Part shown: positions 24,023 to 32,021 of the stretch, piece after piece | Position numbering within the stretch: position 1 is the first letter of the stretch | Layout of the letters: each line of letters begins with the position of its first letter | From: Veillonella infantium | GTDB lineage: Bacteria; Bacillota; Negativicutes; Veillonellales; Veillonellaceae | Assembly: GCF_002959895.1 (NCBI RefSeq) | Contig: NZ_PPDD01000004.1 | Span: 1-64,000, forward strand | Length of the DNA: 64,000 nt | Direction of reading: 5' to 3' | Notes under the pieces: model-generated | What the model saw: only the letters and a program-made list of their open reading frames with translations | Databases searched by the model: none | What the model was told of the DNA's origin: nothing | Made by a program: the position numbers and the translations under genes

Positions 24023-24198
24023 TACTCTTATTGGATTCTCTCTCTGAACACTAAATAGAGAGCGTGGTCATGAAAGTGCATTCATGGCCACTGTAGAGCC
24101 ACACACTCTACGTGATACATTCGTATCAGAATCTCTCTCTTACACACAATAACTACACACAAACAAAAAGAGCTCCTCAGTGTGAAGGAGCTCTTTTT
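24023..24198 (+). ncRNA. Multi-hairpin 3' region with CUCUCUC tracts
   Basis: After the third secreted-protein gene come a hairpin over the stop codon (CCAATAA/TTATTGG), CTCTCTCT, then perfect or near-perfect hairpins: GTGGTCATGAA/TTCATGGCCAC (24064-24091), GTAGAG/CTCTAC (24093-24111) and TGATAC/GTATCA (24113-24128). A second CTCTCTCT (about 24132-24140) and the terminator follow. The first tract can also pair with a nearby GAGAG. No separate promoter was found, so it may be a 3'-UTR-derived RNA. Confidence 0.5.
24165..24198. terminator. Bidirectional terminator before pyrE
   Basis: A perfect 12-bp stem AAAAAGAGCTCC/GGAGCTCTTTTT has A- and T-runs on both sides. It ends the secreted-protein transcript on plus and pyrE on minus. 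Confidence 0.92.
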
Positions 24199-24214
24199 GT
24201 ATCTGTTTATAATT

Positions 24215-24802
24215 TTATTTGATGTGTTTAGAACCACGTTCTGTCATAGCTACGCCGTCTTTGCAAAGAGGGCATTCTTCAGGTTTGTATGTAGGAACTT
24301 CGAGGTTAAGCAATGCTTGTACTTTTTCGTGAGGCACGCCGAATTCTGCTTTACCACCAGAGCGGTTAACGAGCAAACCTACACCTACGATTTCACCACC
24401 AGATTGGTTTACAACATTTACTACTTCTTGTACAGAGCCACCAGTAGTTACGATATCTTCAACGATAAGTACGCGTGTGCCTGGCTCAATTTTGAAGCCA
24501 CGACGCAATGTCATAACACCTTTTTCGCGTTCAGTGAAAATCGCACGTGTGCCAAGAGCTTTACCTACTTCGTGAGCAAGTAAGATACCGCCAGTCATAG
24601 GTCCAATAACGAGTTCTACATTTTGGTCGCGGAAGCGTTCAGCTAATTCTTTACAAAGTGTTTCAGTGTATTTAGGATGTTGCAACACATTGAATTTTTC
24701 AACGTACATTGGGCTGTGGAGTCCAGATGTCAAAAGGAAGTGACCTTCTAAAATAGCTTGAGTGTCGATAAGTAATTGTTTTACTTCTTGTTCTGTCATC
24801 AT
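24215..24802 (-). CDS. pyrE: Orotate phosphoribosyltransferase
   Basis: PyrE joins orotate to PRPP to give orotidine 5'-phosphate, the fifth step of pyrimidine synthesis. The 195-residue product carries the PRPP-binding motif RVLIVEDIVTTGG, and FTEREKG is the flexible catalytic loop. The C-terminal CPLCKDG segment is an extension with two Cys. The start overlaps the pyrF stop (ATGATGA), with two possible adjacent Met codons. It is co-transcribed with pyrF. Confidence 0.93.
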   Translation of the reverse strand: MMTEQEVKQLLIDTQAILEGHFLLTSGLHSPMYVEKFNVLQHPKYTETLCKELAERFRDQNVELVIGPMTGGILLAHEVGKALGTRAIFTEREKGVMTLRRGFKIEPGTRVLIVEDIVTTGGSVQEVVNVVNQSGGEIVGVGLLVNRSGGKAEFGVPHEKVQALLNLEVPTYKPEECPLCKDGVAMTERGSKHIK

Positions 24803-25518
24803 TTGGATACATTCTCCATTTCTTCAATAATTAAACGAACTGCTTCACGAGGATTTTCAGCCTGTGTAATAGGGCGGCCAATAACGAGGCGAGATGCGCC
24901 ATCTTGTAATGCACTAGCAGGAGTAGCAATACGTTTTTGGTCATTTGTTGCTGCAAAGGAAGGGCGAATACCAGGTGTTACGATGAGGAAATCATCACCA
25001 CATGCTTCACGGATCATCTTAGCTTCTAATGCGGAACATACAACGCCATCCATACCACATTCTTTAGCGAGTTTTGCTAAACGAATAACTTGGTCGGAAA
25101 TAGGCAATTGTCCACCAGTAGATGTCCACGCTTCATCATCAAAGCTAGTTAACACAGTAATTGCCAACAATTTAGTTCTTTCAACACCTAATTGTTCAGC
25201 TGTTTCATGAGCGGCTTTTACAGCTGCTTTCATCATAACAGGACCACCTTGACCATGCATAGTGATCAAGTTAGCACCCAAACGTGTTAGGGAAGATACG
25301 CCATGTGCTACTGTGTTTGGAATATCATGCAATTTCAAATCAAGAAATACTTGTTTGTTTTGCTCTTGTAAAAAGCGAACTGTTTGCTCTCCTTCGGCGT
25401 AGAATAGTTCCATACCGACCTTGTAAAAGCTAACCGCATCACCAAGGGATGTTACGATTTCTTTCATGTCATCCATTGTGGATACATCAAGGGCAACGAT
25501 TAATCTGTCATCTGCCAT
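24799..25518 (-). CDS. pyrF: Orotidine 5'-phosphate decarboxylase
   Basis: PyrF decarboxylates OMP to UMP, the step after PyrE. The 239-residue TIM barrel has the catalytic motif FLDLKLHDIPNT, the N-terminal LIVALDV strand and the phosphate-binding GIRPS and VIGRPIT segments. GGAGG precedes the ATG. It is the first gene of a pyrF-pyrE pair; the rest of the pyrimidine pathway is not in this window. Confidence 0.94.
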   Translation of the reverse strand: MADDRLIVALDVSTMDDMKEIVTSLGDAVSFYKVGMELFYAEGEQTVRFLQEQNKQVFLDLKLHDIPNTVAHGVSSLTRLGANLITMHGQGGPVMMKAAVKAAHETAEQLGVERTKLLAITVLTSFDDEAWTSTGGQLPISDQVIRLAKLAKECGMDGVVCSALEAKMIREACGDDFLIVTPGIRPSFAATNDQKRIATPASALQDGASRLVIGRPITQAENPREAVRLIIEEMENVSK

Positions 25519-25601
25519 CTTGCAACCTCCATACTACATATATATCTAAATAATTTTCACATACAGAGGGCCTATCTGTCAATTAAATTTGATGTGAAAG
25601 C

Positions 25602-25618
25602 GGTGACTATTAGTCACC
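25602..25618. promoter_or_regulatory. 17-bp perfect palindrome between pyrF and the exonuclease gene
   Basis: GGTGACTATTAGTCACC lies in the divergent promoter region, about 100 bases from each gene. TATAAT at 25650-25655 follows it on plus. It could be an operator for either gene. Confidence 0.4.
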
Positions 25619-25721
25619 CTTGAATAGTAGATTATAGACTGTTTCATGCTATAATAAATGGAGAAAATGAATATAATTCTTATATATAAATTTTGAAACA
25701 TATAGATTTGAAAGGAGTCCT

Positions 25722-26351
25722 ATGTTAGATTTTGTTGCATTAGACTTTGAAACAGCTAATAAATTTAAAAATAGTGCGTGCTCCTTGGCGGTTATTACCG
25801 TAAAGGACGGACAGATTACAAAAAAGGCATACAGCCTTATTAAGCCACCATTCATGAGCTTTGATGATGAATGTATTGAAATTCATGGCATTCAACCAAA
25901 GGATGTTATTCACGAGAAAACATTTGATCAATTGTGGAATGCTATCTACGAAAATCACTTAAAAGGCAATATCATGGTAGCTCACAATGCAAAATTCGAT
26001 ATGAATGTATTGCGTGCTACACTGGATTACTATAAAATCCCTTGGCCTGATCTTGATTATGCATGTACGGTGAAACTTTCACGTGCAGTATGGCCAGATT
26101 TAGTAAACCATAAGCTAAATACAATGGCTGCATACATCGGAGTCGAGTTTAAACATCACTACGCATTAGATGATGCGGAAACATGTGCTAAGGTTGTATT
26201 AGAGGCGGCTAAAGCTAAGGGTGTTAATAGCTTACCAGATTTATTGAAGGCTACAGGTGTACCACTAGAACCATTTATTGATGACAAAAATCGCGCTGCT
26301 CAAGAGGCTTTACATAAAGAGCCTGAGCCAGAGCAAATGTCATTTTTTTAG
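25722..26351 (+). CDS. DEDDh-family 3'-5' exonuclease (DNA polymerase III epsilon-like)
   Basis: The 209-residue product has Exo I VALDFETAN, Exo II MVAHNAKFDMNVL and Exo III HYALDDAETCAKV. These carry the acidic metal ligands and catalytic His of the DEDDh class. The C-terminal PEPEQMSFF resembles a beta-clamp-binding tail (Q-x-x-F-F type), so it may act at replication or repair sites. It lies 14 bases before deoC with an AAAGGAG site. Confidence 0.88.
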   Translation: MLDFVALDFETANKFKNSACSLAVITVKDGQITKKAYSLIKPPFMSFDDECIEIHGIQPKDVIHEKTFDQLWNAIYENHLKGNIMVAHNAKFDMNVLRATLDYYKIPWPDLDYACTVKLSRAVWPDLVNHKLNTMAAYIGVEFKHHYALDDAETCAKVVLEAAKAKGVNSLPDLLKATGVPLEPFIDDKNRAAQEALHKEPEPEQMSFF

Positions 26352-26365
26352 TAAGGAGAGACATT

Positions 26366-27028
26366 ATGTTAGGTAAAGAATTATTATCCTATGTGGACCA
26401 TACACTATTGCGGCCCACAGCTACATGGGATGATATTAAAGAAATTTGTGACGCTGGCGTAGCCTATAAAACAGCATCTGTATGTATTCCACCAGATTTT
26501 GTGGCTTCTGCCCATGAAGCATATCCAGGCCTCAATGTATGTACTGTTATTGGGTTCCCTTTAGGGTATGAAACGACAGAGGTGAAGGTAGCTGAAACAA
26601 AGCAAGCCCTTGTAGAAGGCGCCTCTGAAATTGATATGGTCATAAACCTTGGCAATGTAAAACAAGGCGATTTTGAGGCTGTTACATCTGAAATTAAGGC
26701 ATTAAAAGAGGCTTGTGGAGATAAAATTTTAAAGGTTATCATCGAAACCTGTTATCTAACTAATGCTGAAAAGGTAGCCCTATGTAAATGTGTTACAGAC
26801 GGTGGTGCTGACTATATCAAGACATCTACAGGTTTTGGTAGCAGTGGAGCTAGTATTGAAGATATTCAACTCTTTAAGAAACACATCGGCCCTAATGTAA
26901 AAATTAAGGCTGCCGGTGGTATTCGTTCTATCTCTGACATGAAAGCCTATATTGCAGAAGGTTGTAGCCGTATCGGCGCCAGTGCAGCAGTAGAACTACT
27001 TAAAGATCATTTAGACGAAGAAGTATAA
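26366..27028 (+). CDS. deoC: Deoxyribose-phosphate aldolase
   Basis: DeoC splits 2-deoxyribose 5-phosphate into glyceraldehyde 3-phosphate and acetaldehyde, which lets cells use deoxynucleosides. The 220-residue TIM barrel has Schiff-base Lys152 (YIKTSTGF), the proton-relay Lys181 (KIKAAGGIRS) and Asp90 (SEIDMVINLG). Length is normal for the family. The following pdp and cdd complete a pyrimidine-nucleoside salvage path. Confidence 0.95.
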   Translation: MLGKELLSYVDHTLLRPTATWDDIKEICDAGVAYKTASVCIPPDFVASAHEAYPGLNVCTVIGFPLGYETTEVKVAETKQALVEGASEIDMVINLGNVKQGDFEAVTSEIKALKEACGDKILKVIIETCYLTNAEKVALCKCVTDGGADYIKTSTGFGSSGASIEDIQLFKKHIGPNVKIKAAGGIRSISDMKAYIAEGCSRIGASAAVELLKDHLDEEV

Positions 27029-27032
27029 TAGA

Positions 27033-27064
27033 AAACCACCTAGGCTGTGCTTAGGTGGTTTCTT
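27033..27064 (+). terminator. Hairpin between deoC and pdp
   Basis: The stem AAACCACCTA/TTAGGTGGTTT has a weak T-tail (TTTCTT). It may partly uncouple the two genes. Confidence 0.65.
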
Positions 27065-27081
27065 AGAATGGCGGTATAACC

Positions 27082-28383
27082 ATGCGCATGTATGATATTA
27101 TTCTAAAAAAGCGATCTAATTTACCCTTAACAGATGAGGAAATTCGTTTTGTCATCTCTGGCTATGTGAATGGCGAAATTCCAGACTACCAGGTGAGCGC
27201 CTTGTTGATGACCATTGTATTTAATGGGATGAATGCACGTGAACTCGGCACATTGACCATGGCGATGGCACAATCGGGGCACATGGTAGATTTGTCCAAT
27301 ATTGATGGTATAACAGTAGATAAGCATAGTACCGGTGGCGTAGGCGACAAGACTACGCTTATCATAGGACCTTTGGTAGCTGCTTGTGGAGGCAAGGTAG
27401 CGAAAATGTCGGGCCGTGGCTTAGGTCATACGGGAGGCACTATCGACAAGATGGAATCCATACCAAATCTAAAGGTGTCATTGGACCAAGAGGCATTTAT
27501 TAATCAAGTCAATACAATAGGTCTTGCCGTTATCGGACAATCTGAAGGACTGGCACCTGCAGACAAGAAGCTATATGCTTTGCGTGATGTAACAGGCACC
27601 GTCGATAGTATCCCTCTAATTGCATCCTCTGTAATGAGTAAAAAATTAGCCTCTGGGGCACAAGCCATTTTGCTGGATGTAAAGGTTGGTAGTGGCGCCT
27701 TTATGAAAACCATAGATGATGCTCGCGCATTAGCAAAAGCTATGGTAGATATTGGTAAGGAAAATGGTCGTTCTGTTAAGGCTGTTTTAACCGATATGGA
27801 CCGACCACTAGGTCACGCCATTGGTAATGCTTTGGAAATTCGTGAGGTTATTGACACCTTGAAAGGTCATGGCCCAGAGGATTTAACTCATGAATGTCTT
27901 ATCATGGCAGCCCATATGCTTGTGTTGAGCCAAATTTGTGATTATGAAACAGCTCTTAGTCGCGTACAAGAGGCCCTTAATTCGGGAGCTGCTCTTGAAC
28001 GATTGCATATGATGATTGATGCCCAAGGTGGAGATAGCCGAGTTCTTGATGATGAAAGCTTATTAGTTATCGGAAAATTTACTTATGATGTTACAGCGCC
28101 TCTAGACGGTTATATTACACATATGAATACAGAACAATGTGGTATTGCATCTGTTATGCTTGGAGCTGGTCGCACCATTAAGGATGGACCTATCGATTAT
28201 AGTGCAGGCATAGTAATGCATAAGAAAACCGGTGATGCTATTACAGCTGGTGAAAGTATTGCTACCTTGTATGCTTCTGATGAAAGCTTGCTCGTAAATG
28301 CAGCCAAAACATATTTAGAGGCCATTACATTTGGTAAAACAGCACCAGTGGTGGTAGATACGATTCTTGATATGGTGGAATAA
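27082..28383 (+). CDS. pdp: Pyrimidine-nucleoside phosphorylase
   Basis: The enzyme cleaves thymidine, deoxyuridine or uridine with phosphate, and its deoxyribose product feeds deoC. The 433-residue product carries the family block VDKHSTGGVGDKTTLI and KMSGRGLGHTGGT, with a C-terminal glycine-rich domain. It resembles Bacillus Pdp closely from memory. Start at 27082 has a weak GGCGGT site; ATG 27088 is an alternative. Confidence 0.92.
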   Translation: MRMYDIILKKRSNLPLTDEEIRFVISGYVNGEIPDYQVSALLMTIVFNGMNARELGTLTMAMAQSGHMVDLSNIDGITVDKHSTGGVGDKTTLIIGPLVAACGGKVAKMSGRGLGHTGGTIDKMESIPNLKVSLDQEAFINQVNTIGLAVIGQSEGLAPADKKLYALRDVTGTVDSIPLIASSVMSKKLASGAQAILLDVKVGSGAFMKTIDDARALAKAMVDIGKENGRSVKAVLTDMDRPLGHAIGNALEIREVIDTLKGHGPEDLTHECLIMAAHMLVLSQICDYETALSRVQEALNSGAALERLHMMIDAQGGDSRVLDDESLLVIGKFTYDVTAPLDGYITHMNTEQCGIASVMLGAGRTIKDGPIDYSAGIVMHKKTGDAITAGESIATLYASDESLLVNAAKTYLEAITFGKTAPVVVDTILDMVE

Positions 28384-28393
28384 GGAGATCCAT

Positions 28394-28789
28394 ATGACGG
28401 AACAAGAAATTCAAAATCTTATTGACCATGCTATAGTAGCGCGTGAGAAGACCTATAGCCCTTATTCCCATTTTGGAGTAGGTGCAGCCCTTCTGTGTGA
28501 GGATGGGGGAATCTATGAAGGTTGCAATATAGAAAATGCCTCCTATGGTCTCACTAACTGCGCTGAGCGTACTACTATCTTTAAGGCTGTATCGGAAGGG
28601 CGTACAAAATTTAAAGCCCTTGCGGTAGTAGCTGATACAGAAGGGCCTTGTTCGCCTTGTGGGGCTTGTCGTCAAGTAATATCTGAATTTGAAATACCTT
28701 ATATTATTATGGCAAATCTAAAAGGAGATTATACAGTAGTTGAACTAGATGAACTATTACCTTTTAGATTTGGTGCACATAGCATGTAG
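28394..28789 (+). CDS. cdd: Cytidine deaminase
   Basis: Cdd converts cytidine and deoxycytidine to uridine and deoxyuridine, supplying Pdp. The 131-residue product has the zinc-binding motif NCAERT (Cys56, catalytic Glu58) and PCGAC (Cys89, Cys92), the tetrameric small-enzyme pattern. AAGGAG precedes the ATG at 28394; the frame from 28367 overlaps pdp. It is the last gene of the salvage group. Confidence 0.95.
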   Translation: MTEQEIQNLIDHAIVAREKTYSPYSHFGVGAALLCEDGGIYEGCNIENASYGLTNCAERTTIFKAVSEGRTKFKALAVVADTEGPCSPCGACRQVISEFEIPYIIMANLKGDYTVVELDELLPFRFGAHSM

Positions 28790-28858
28790 TTACACGTTAA
28801 GACAATAAGCTAAAACAACAAGGTTAGACTATAAGTTAAGGCGACAAGCTAAGACAAT

Positions 28859-28890
28859 AAAAAAGAGACCACTTATGTGGTCTCTCTTTA
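28859..28890. terminator. Bidirectional terminator between cdd and metQ
   Basis: The stem AAAGAGACCAC/GTGGTCTCTCTTT lies between convergent genes. Before it, 28795-28858 carries degenerate AAGCTAA-ACAA repeats of no clear role. Confidence 0.85.
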
Positions 28891-28897
28891 GTATACC

Positions 28898-29719
28898 TTA
28901 GAATGCAGGAACAACTGCACCTTTGTATTTTTCTTCAATGAATTTTTTGATTTCAGGGGTATGAAGAGCTTCCATCAATTTTTTGATGCGAGGATCGTTT
29001 TCATTGCCTTTAAGTACAGTTACGATGTTTACGTAAGGGGAATCTTTAGATTCGATTGCCAATGCATCTTTACTAGGGTTTAGACCTGCATTTAATGCAT
29101 AGTTAGTGTTAATAGCTGCTAAAGCTACATCGTCAAGAGAACGAGGTACTTGAGCTGCTTCCAATTCAACGAATTGGTAATCATTAGGGTTGGAAGTGAT
29201 ATCCTGAATTGTAGACAAGATATTGCTGGAGTCTTTCAATGTGATAAGACCTTCTTTTTGCAATAACAATAATGCACGACCACCATTTGTAGGGTCATTA
29301 GGGATAGCGATTTTAGCGCCTTTAGGAAGATCTTTCAAATCTTTGATTTGACGGGAATATAAGCCCATTGGTTCAAGGTGAACACCACCAGCAGATACTA
29401 GTGGAAGGTTGTGAGCTTTTGCAAATTCATCCATGTAAGGTACATGTTGGAAGAAGTTTGCATCGATTTCTTTATCACCTAACGCAAGGTTTGGTGTGTT
29501 GTAATCAGTGAATTCAGTGATTTGTAAATCAATACCATCTTTTGCCAAGATAGGTTTAACTTGTTCCAAAATTTCTGCGTGAGGTACTGCAGTAGCACCA
29601 ATTTTTAATACTTGTTTACCGTTGTTAGCAGCTTGTTTATTATTGTCATTACCACAACCAGCGATCAATAAAGCACCGCCAAGGATTACAGTAGCTGCTA
29701 ATGCTAAAAATTTTCTCAT
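28898..29719 (-). CDS. metQ: Methionine ABC transporter substrate-binding lipoprotein
   Basis: MetQ/NlpA captures methionine for the MetNI importer. The 273-residue product has lipobox IAGC in its signal peptide, then the family motifs LKIGATAVPHAEIL, FFQHVPYMDEF and KIAIPNDPTNGGRALLLLQ. AAGGAG precedes the start at 29719; the frame from 29743 runs upstream without a site. It stands alone with its own promoter, while metNI is 12 kb away at 41369 and has no adjacent metQ. Confidence 0.92.
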   Translation of the reverse strand: MRKFLALAATVILGGALLIAGCGNDNNKQAANNGKQVLKIGATAVPHAEILEQVKPILAKDGIDLQITEFTDYNTPNLALGDKEIDANFFQHVPYMDEFAKAHNLPLVSAGGVHLEPMGLYSRQIKDLKDLPKGAKIAIPNDPTNGGRALLLLQKEGLITLKDSSNILSTIQDITSNPNDYQFVELEAAQVPRSLDDVALAAINTNYALNAGLNPSKDALAIESKDSPYVNIVTVLKGNENDPRIKKLMEALHTPEIKKFIEEKYKGAVVPAF

Positions 29720-29764
29720 TAGATACACTCCTTTTACAATCATTTCATATAAAATATTACACTT

Positions 29765-29793
29765 ATAGTACTAAATTATTTCCTATCTATCAA
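29765..29793 (-). promoter_or_regulatory. metQ promoter
   Basis: On the minus strand TTGATA (29793-29788) and TACTAT (29770-29765) are 17 bases apart, 45 bases before metQ. No SAM riboswitch or T-box could be seen in this short leader. Confidence 0.6.
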
Positions 29794-29834
29794 GAAGGAA
29801 TTATTATGAGTTCTCCATAGCTTGAAGTTATATC

Positions 29835-29894
29835 AAAAAGAGATTTCCAAACTAGTATCTATAAATAGTTGATAGTGTTTGGAAATCTCTCTTT
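29835..29894 (-). terminator. menA terminator
   Basis: A long stem (AAAGAGATTTCCAAAC with its complement, one bulge) followed on the minus strand by TTTTT lies downstream of menA. Confidence 0.85.
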
Positions 29895-29938
29895 ATTTTA
29901 TGAACTTGCAATTAGATTCTGTACATACTGGAAAACAC

Positions 29939-30835
29939 TTATTTACCGATAATCAAACCAATGGACCACATGATTTGGTAAATCATTGCAGCCCCTGCAG
30001 TTGTACCCATAGCTTTGTCGAGTAGGAACTCATCTGTTTTAGTACTTAAGGTATGTACAGTTTTGAAAGCTAATGGTGCTGCGAGAAAGGCGAAGAGGGA
30101 GAACCATGTCATATGACCTACAATGATCCATGCAAGGATCCAAATGAAATTGAATAGGTAAGTAATGCTCATTAAACTGAGGGCCCGTTCACGACCCAAT
30201 ACGATTGGTAATGTACGACGACCGTGGCTTTCATCATTTCGAATATCACGAATGTTATTCGTGAGCATGATGGAACCAACGAGCAATGTAGATGGAATAG
30301 CAGGGATTAATAATGCTAAAGATAAGTCTCGCGTCCATGCATAGCCCGTAATGAGGACGATGGCAAAACCCATAGCGATACCAGAGGAAATTTCACCAAA
30401 TGGTGTGCGAGAAATTGGTTTTGGCCCACCAGAGTAGAGAAAACTAATGAGAATGCAAAGAAAACCAGCTGGAATATAGTACCAGGTGATGGTTGCTGAT
30501 AGGTAAAGACCGATGATGATAGGTACAACCATGAGTACCTTAATCATGGTAACGATGAGCTCTGGTGTAATGGCACCACGGGTGATAGAACCAGCATTGC
30601 CGACCTTTTGCCCCGCATCGAGACCAGATTTAAAATCTTTATATTCATTCCATAAGTTAGCAACAATTTGAGCTGTTACAACAGCTAAAAATATTAAAAT
30701 CGTATGGAAAATGGCGAGACCTGTACCATGTGCGGCACCAAACGCGTAATAACTAAAGGCAGCGCCTAAAATAGTAGGCCCTAGAGCGGCCGCTAATGTA
30801 CGAGGCCTAGTGAGTGGAATTATTTCTTGTATCAT
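29939..30835 (-). CDS. menA: UbiA-family prenyltransferase, probably MenA
   Basis: MenA attaches the polyprenyl tail to 1,4-dihydroxy-2-naphthoate to form demethylmenaquinone in the inner membrane. The 298-residue product has about eight membrane segments and both Asp-rich motifs: NLWNEYKDFKSGLD near residue 66 and NNIRDIRNDESHGRRTLP near residue 190. NAGSITRG is typical of MenA. GTG at 30859 overlaps the AAAGGAG site and cannot be used; the ATG at 30835 is chosen, with the site brought near by a hairpin. Confidence 0.88.
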   Translation of the reverse strand: MIQEIIPLTRPRTLAAALGPTILGAAFSYYAFGAAHGTGLAIFHTILIFLAVVTAQIVANLWNEYKDFKSGLDAGQKVGNAGSITRGAITPELIVTMIKVLMVVPIIIGLYLSATITWYYIPAGFLCILISFLYSGGPKPISRTPFGEISSGIAMGFAIVLITGYAWTRDLSLALLIPAIPSTLLVGSIMLTNNIRDIRNDESHGRRTLPIVLGRERALSLMSITYLFNFIWILAWIIVGHMTWFSLFAFLAAPLAFKTVHTLSTKTDEFLLDKAMGTTAGAAMIYQIMWSIGLIIGK

Positions 30836-30865
30836 AATAAAAGCACACCAAGTGTGCACTCCTTT
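30836..30865 (-). promoter_or_regulatory. Hairpin-bridged ribosome-binding site of menA
   Basis: On the minus strand, AAAGGAG (30865-30859) is followed by a hairpin GCACAC-TTG-GTGTGC (30857-30843) and then TTTTATT before the ATG. Linear spacing is 23 bases, too long, but with the hairpin folded it becomes about 8. Confidence 0.6.
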
Positions 30866-31075
30866 CTATTTCTCATACTCTATGTTTACATATCTATTTA
30901 AGTATTGTATAGCAGAACTGAAAGGTTGTAAATTACACTATACAGTTATACATCTCTATATAGTATAATAATTAGTATATGCAGTATAGATTATCTTTTT
31001 AAAATCTTATAGATGCAGTACAGGTTATGAATATAATCTGTATACATAGTGTATTGTTAAATCGTGAGGTGTCTT

Positions 31076-32020
31076 ATGAGAGCTCTCAATAAAAAATTGA
31101 TGACATTGGCTTGTGCGACGTGCTTGACTGTTGGCATCGGTGCAGTGGCATATGCCGATACAGTAGATTTAGGCTATGGTTTATATGGCAGTACATCTCC
31201 TACAGTGAAGGCTGTAGAAGTTGTGCGTGTTCCTACGGATGCTAAGTTGCGTAATAATGAGCAAAGCCAAATGATTTCAGTTGCAAATAAAGCGGCTGTC
31301 GATGCTGTTAATGCTCATTTTAAAATGCATGCTCCAGTTTCTGTCGCACCTATGAAGGGCGATGTTTTAGATGGGTTTTCCTACTATCAATTACAAGGAA
31401 CTGACAAACAAGGTCACCATGTAGGGCAGTTAGTTGTTGTAGACTATTCTAAAAATGCCATTGATCAAGTGATTAATATGAATAAAACTATTTTAGAAAA
31501 GGTTCCAGACGCAGAAAAAGCTAAAATAAAAAGCTCTATCTCTAAATATGTAGATTCCTACTCTAAAGAGAAGGCTCAACAACAATTACAAGCCTTGAAG
31601 GGCAATACTATTGAAGGTGCTAAATTAGCGAAAGATTTGAAGATGCTAAATGACAAGTTACCTACTCACATTATGGGTGCCTTTGATAAAATGCTTGCCA
31701 CAGATAAGAATATATCTCCTAAAAGTATAGAAGAGGTCCGTTCTTATGTAGATTTTATGGCGAAACAAGTGAGCCTAGATGCAACGCATGTGGCTTATAA
31801 ACCTGTTCAAACACGTTATGGTACGGCTGTAACAGGCGATTTGCGTGGTGGTCTTAAATATGATGGTTTTAGAAATTCTTATGCTTTGATTGGTTATGCT
31901 GTTCCTACCGATAAAGGTGTATCTTTACAGCTTTTAATGTCTGATGATTCTAGCCATGATTATTGGGCTAATGAGTTAAATCATATGTATCAAACGCAAT
32001 CTCTCAAGGGAGGTAAATAA
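31076..32020 (+). CDS. Secreted protein of unknown function
   Basis: The 314-residue product has a signal peptide (about 1-27, ending AYA) and a mostly helical mature part with a YYQLQGTDKQGHHVGQLVVV segment. No enzyme motif was recognised. A TGAGGTG site favours the ATG at 31076 over the GTG at 31064. The next gene, two bases downstream, encodes a protein with a matching YQLQGNDKTGQ segment, so the two are likely diverged duplicates working in the periplasm or envelope. Confidence 0.7.
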   Translation: MRALNKKLMTLACATCLTVGIGAVAYADTVDLGYGLYGSTSPTVKAVEVVRVPTDAKLRNNEQSQMISVANKAAVDAVNAHFKMHAPVSVAPMKGDVLDGFSYYQLQGTDKQGHHVGQLVVVDYSKNAIDQVINMNKTILEKVPDAEKAKIKSSISKYVDSYSKEKAQQQLQALKGNTIEGAKLAKDLKMLNDKLPTHIMGAFDKMLATDKNISPKSIEEVRSYVDFMAKQVSLDATHVAYKPVQTRYGTAVTGDLRGGLKYDGFRNSYALIGYAVPTDKGVSLQLLMSDDSSHDYWANELNHMYQTQSLKGGK

Positions 32021-32021
32021 T

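Noticed and set aside
28795-28858. Degenerate AAGCTAA/ACAATAAG repeats after cdd
   Set aside because: Too irregular to call a repeat family; likely chance or decayed low-complexity sequence.
30836-30859. GTG start for menA at 30859
   Set aside because: It overlaps the AAAGGAG ribosome-binding site itself; the ATG at 30835 fits the protein family start.
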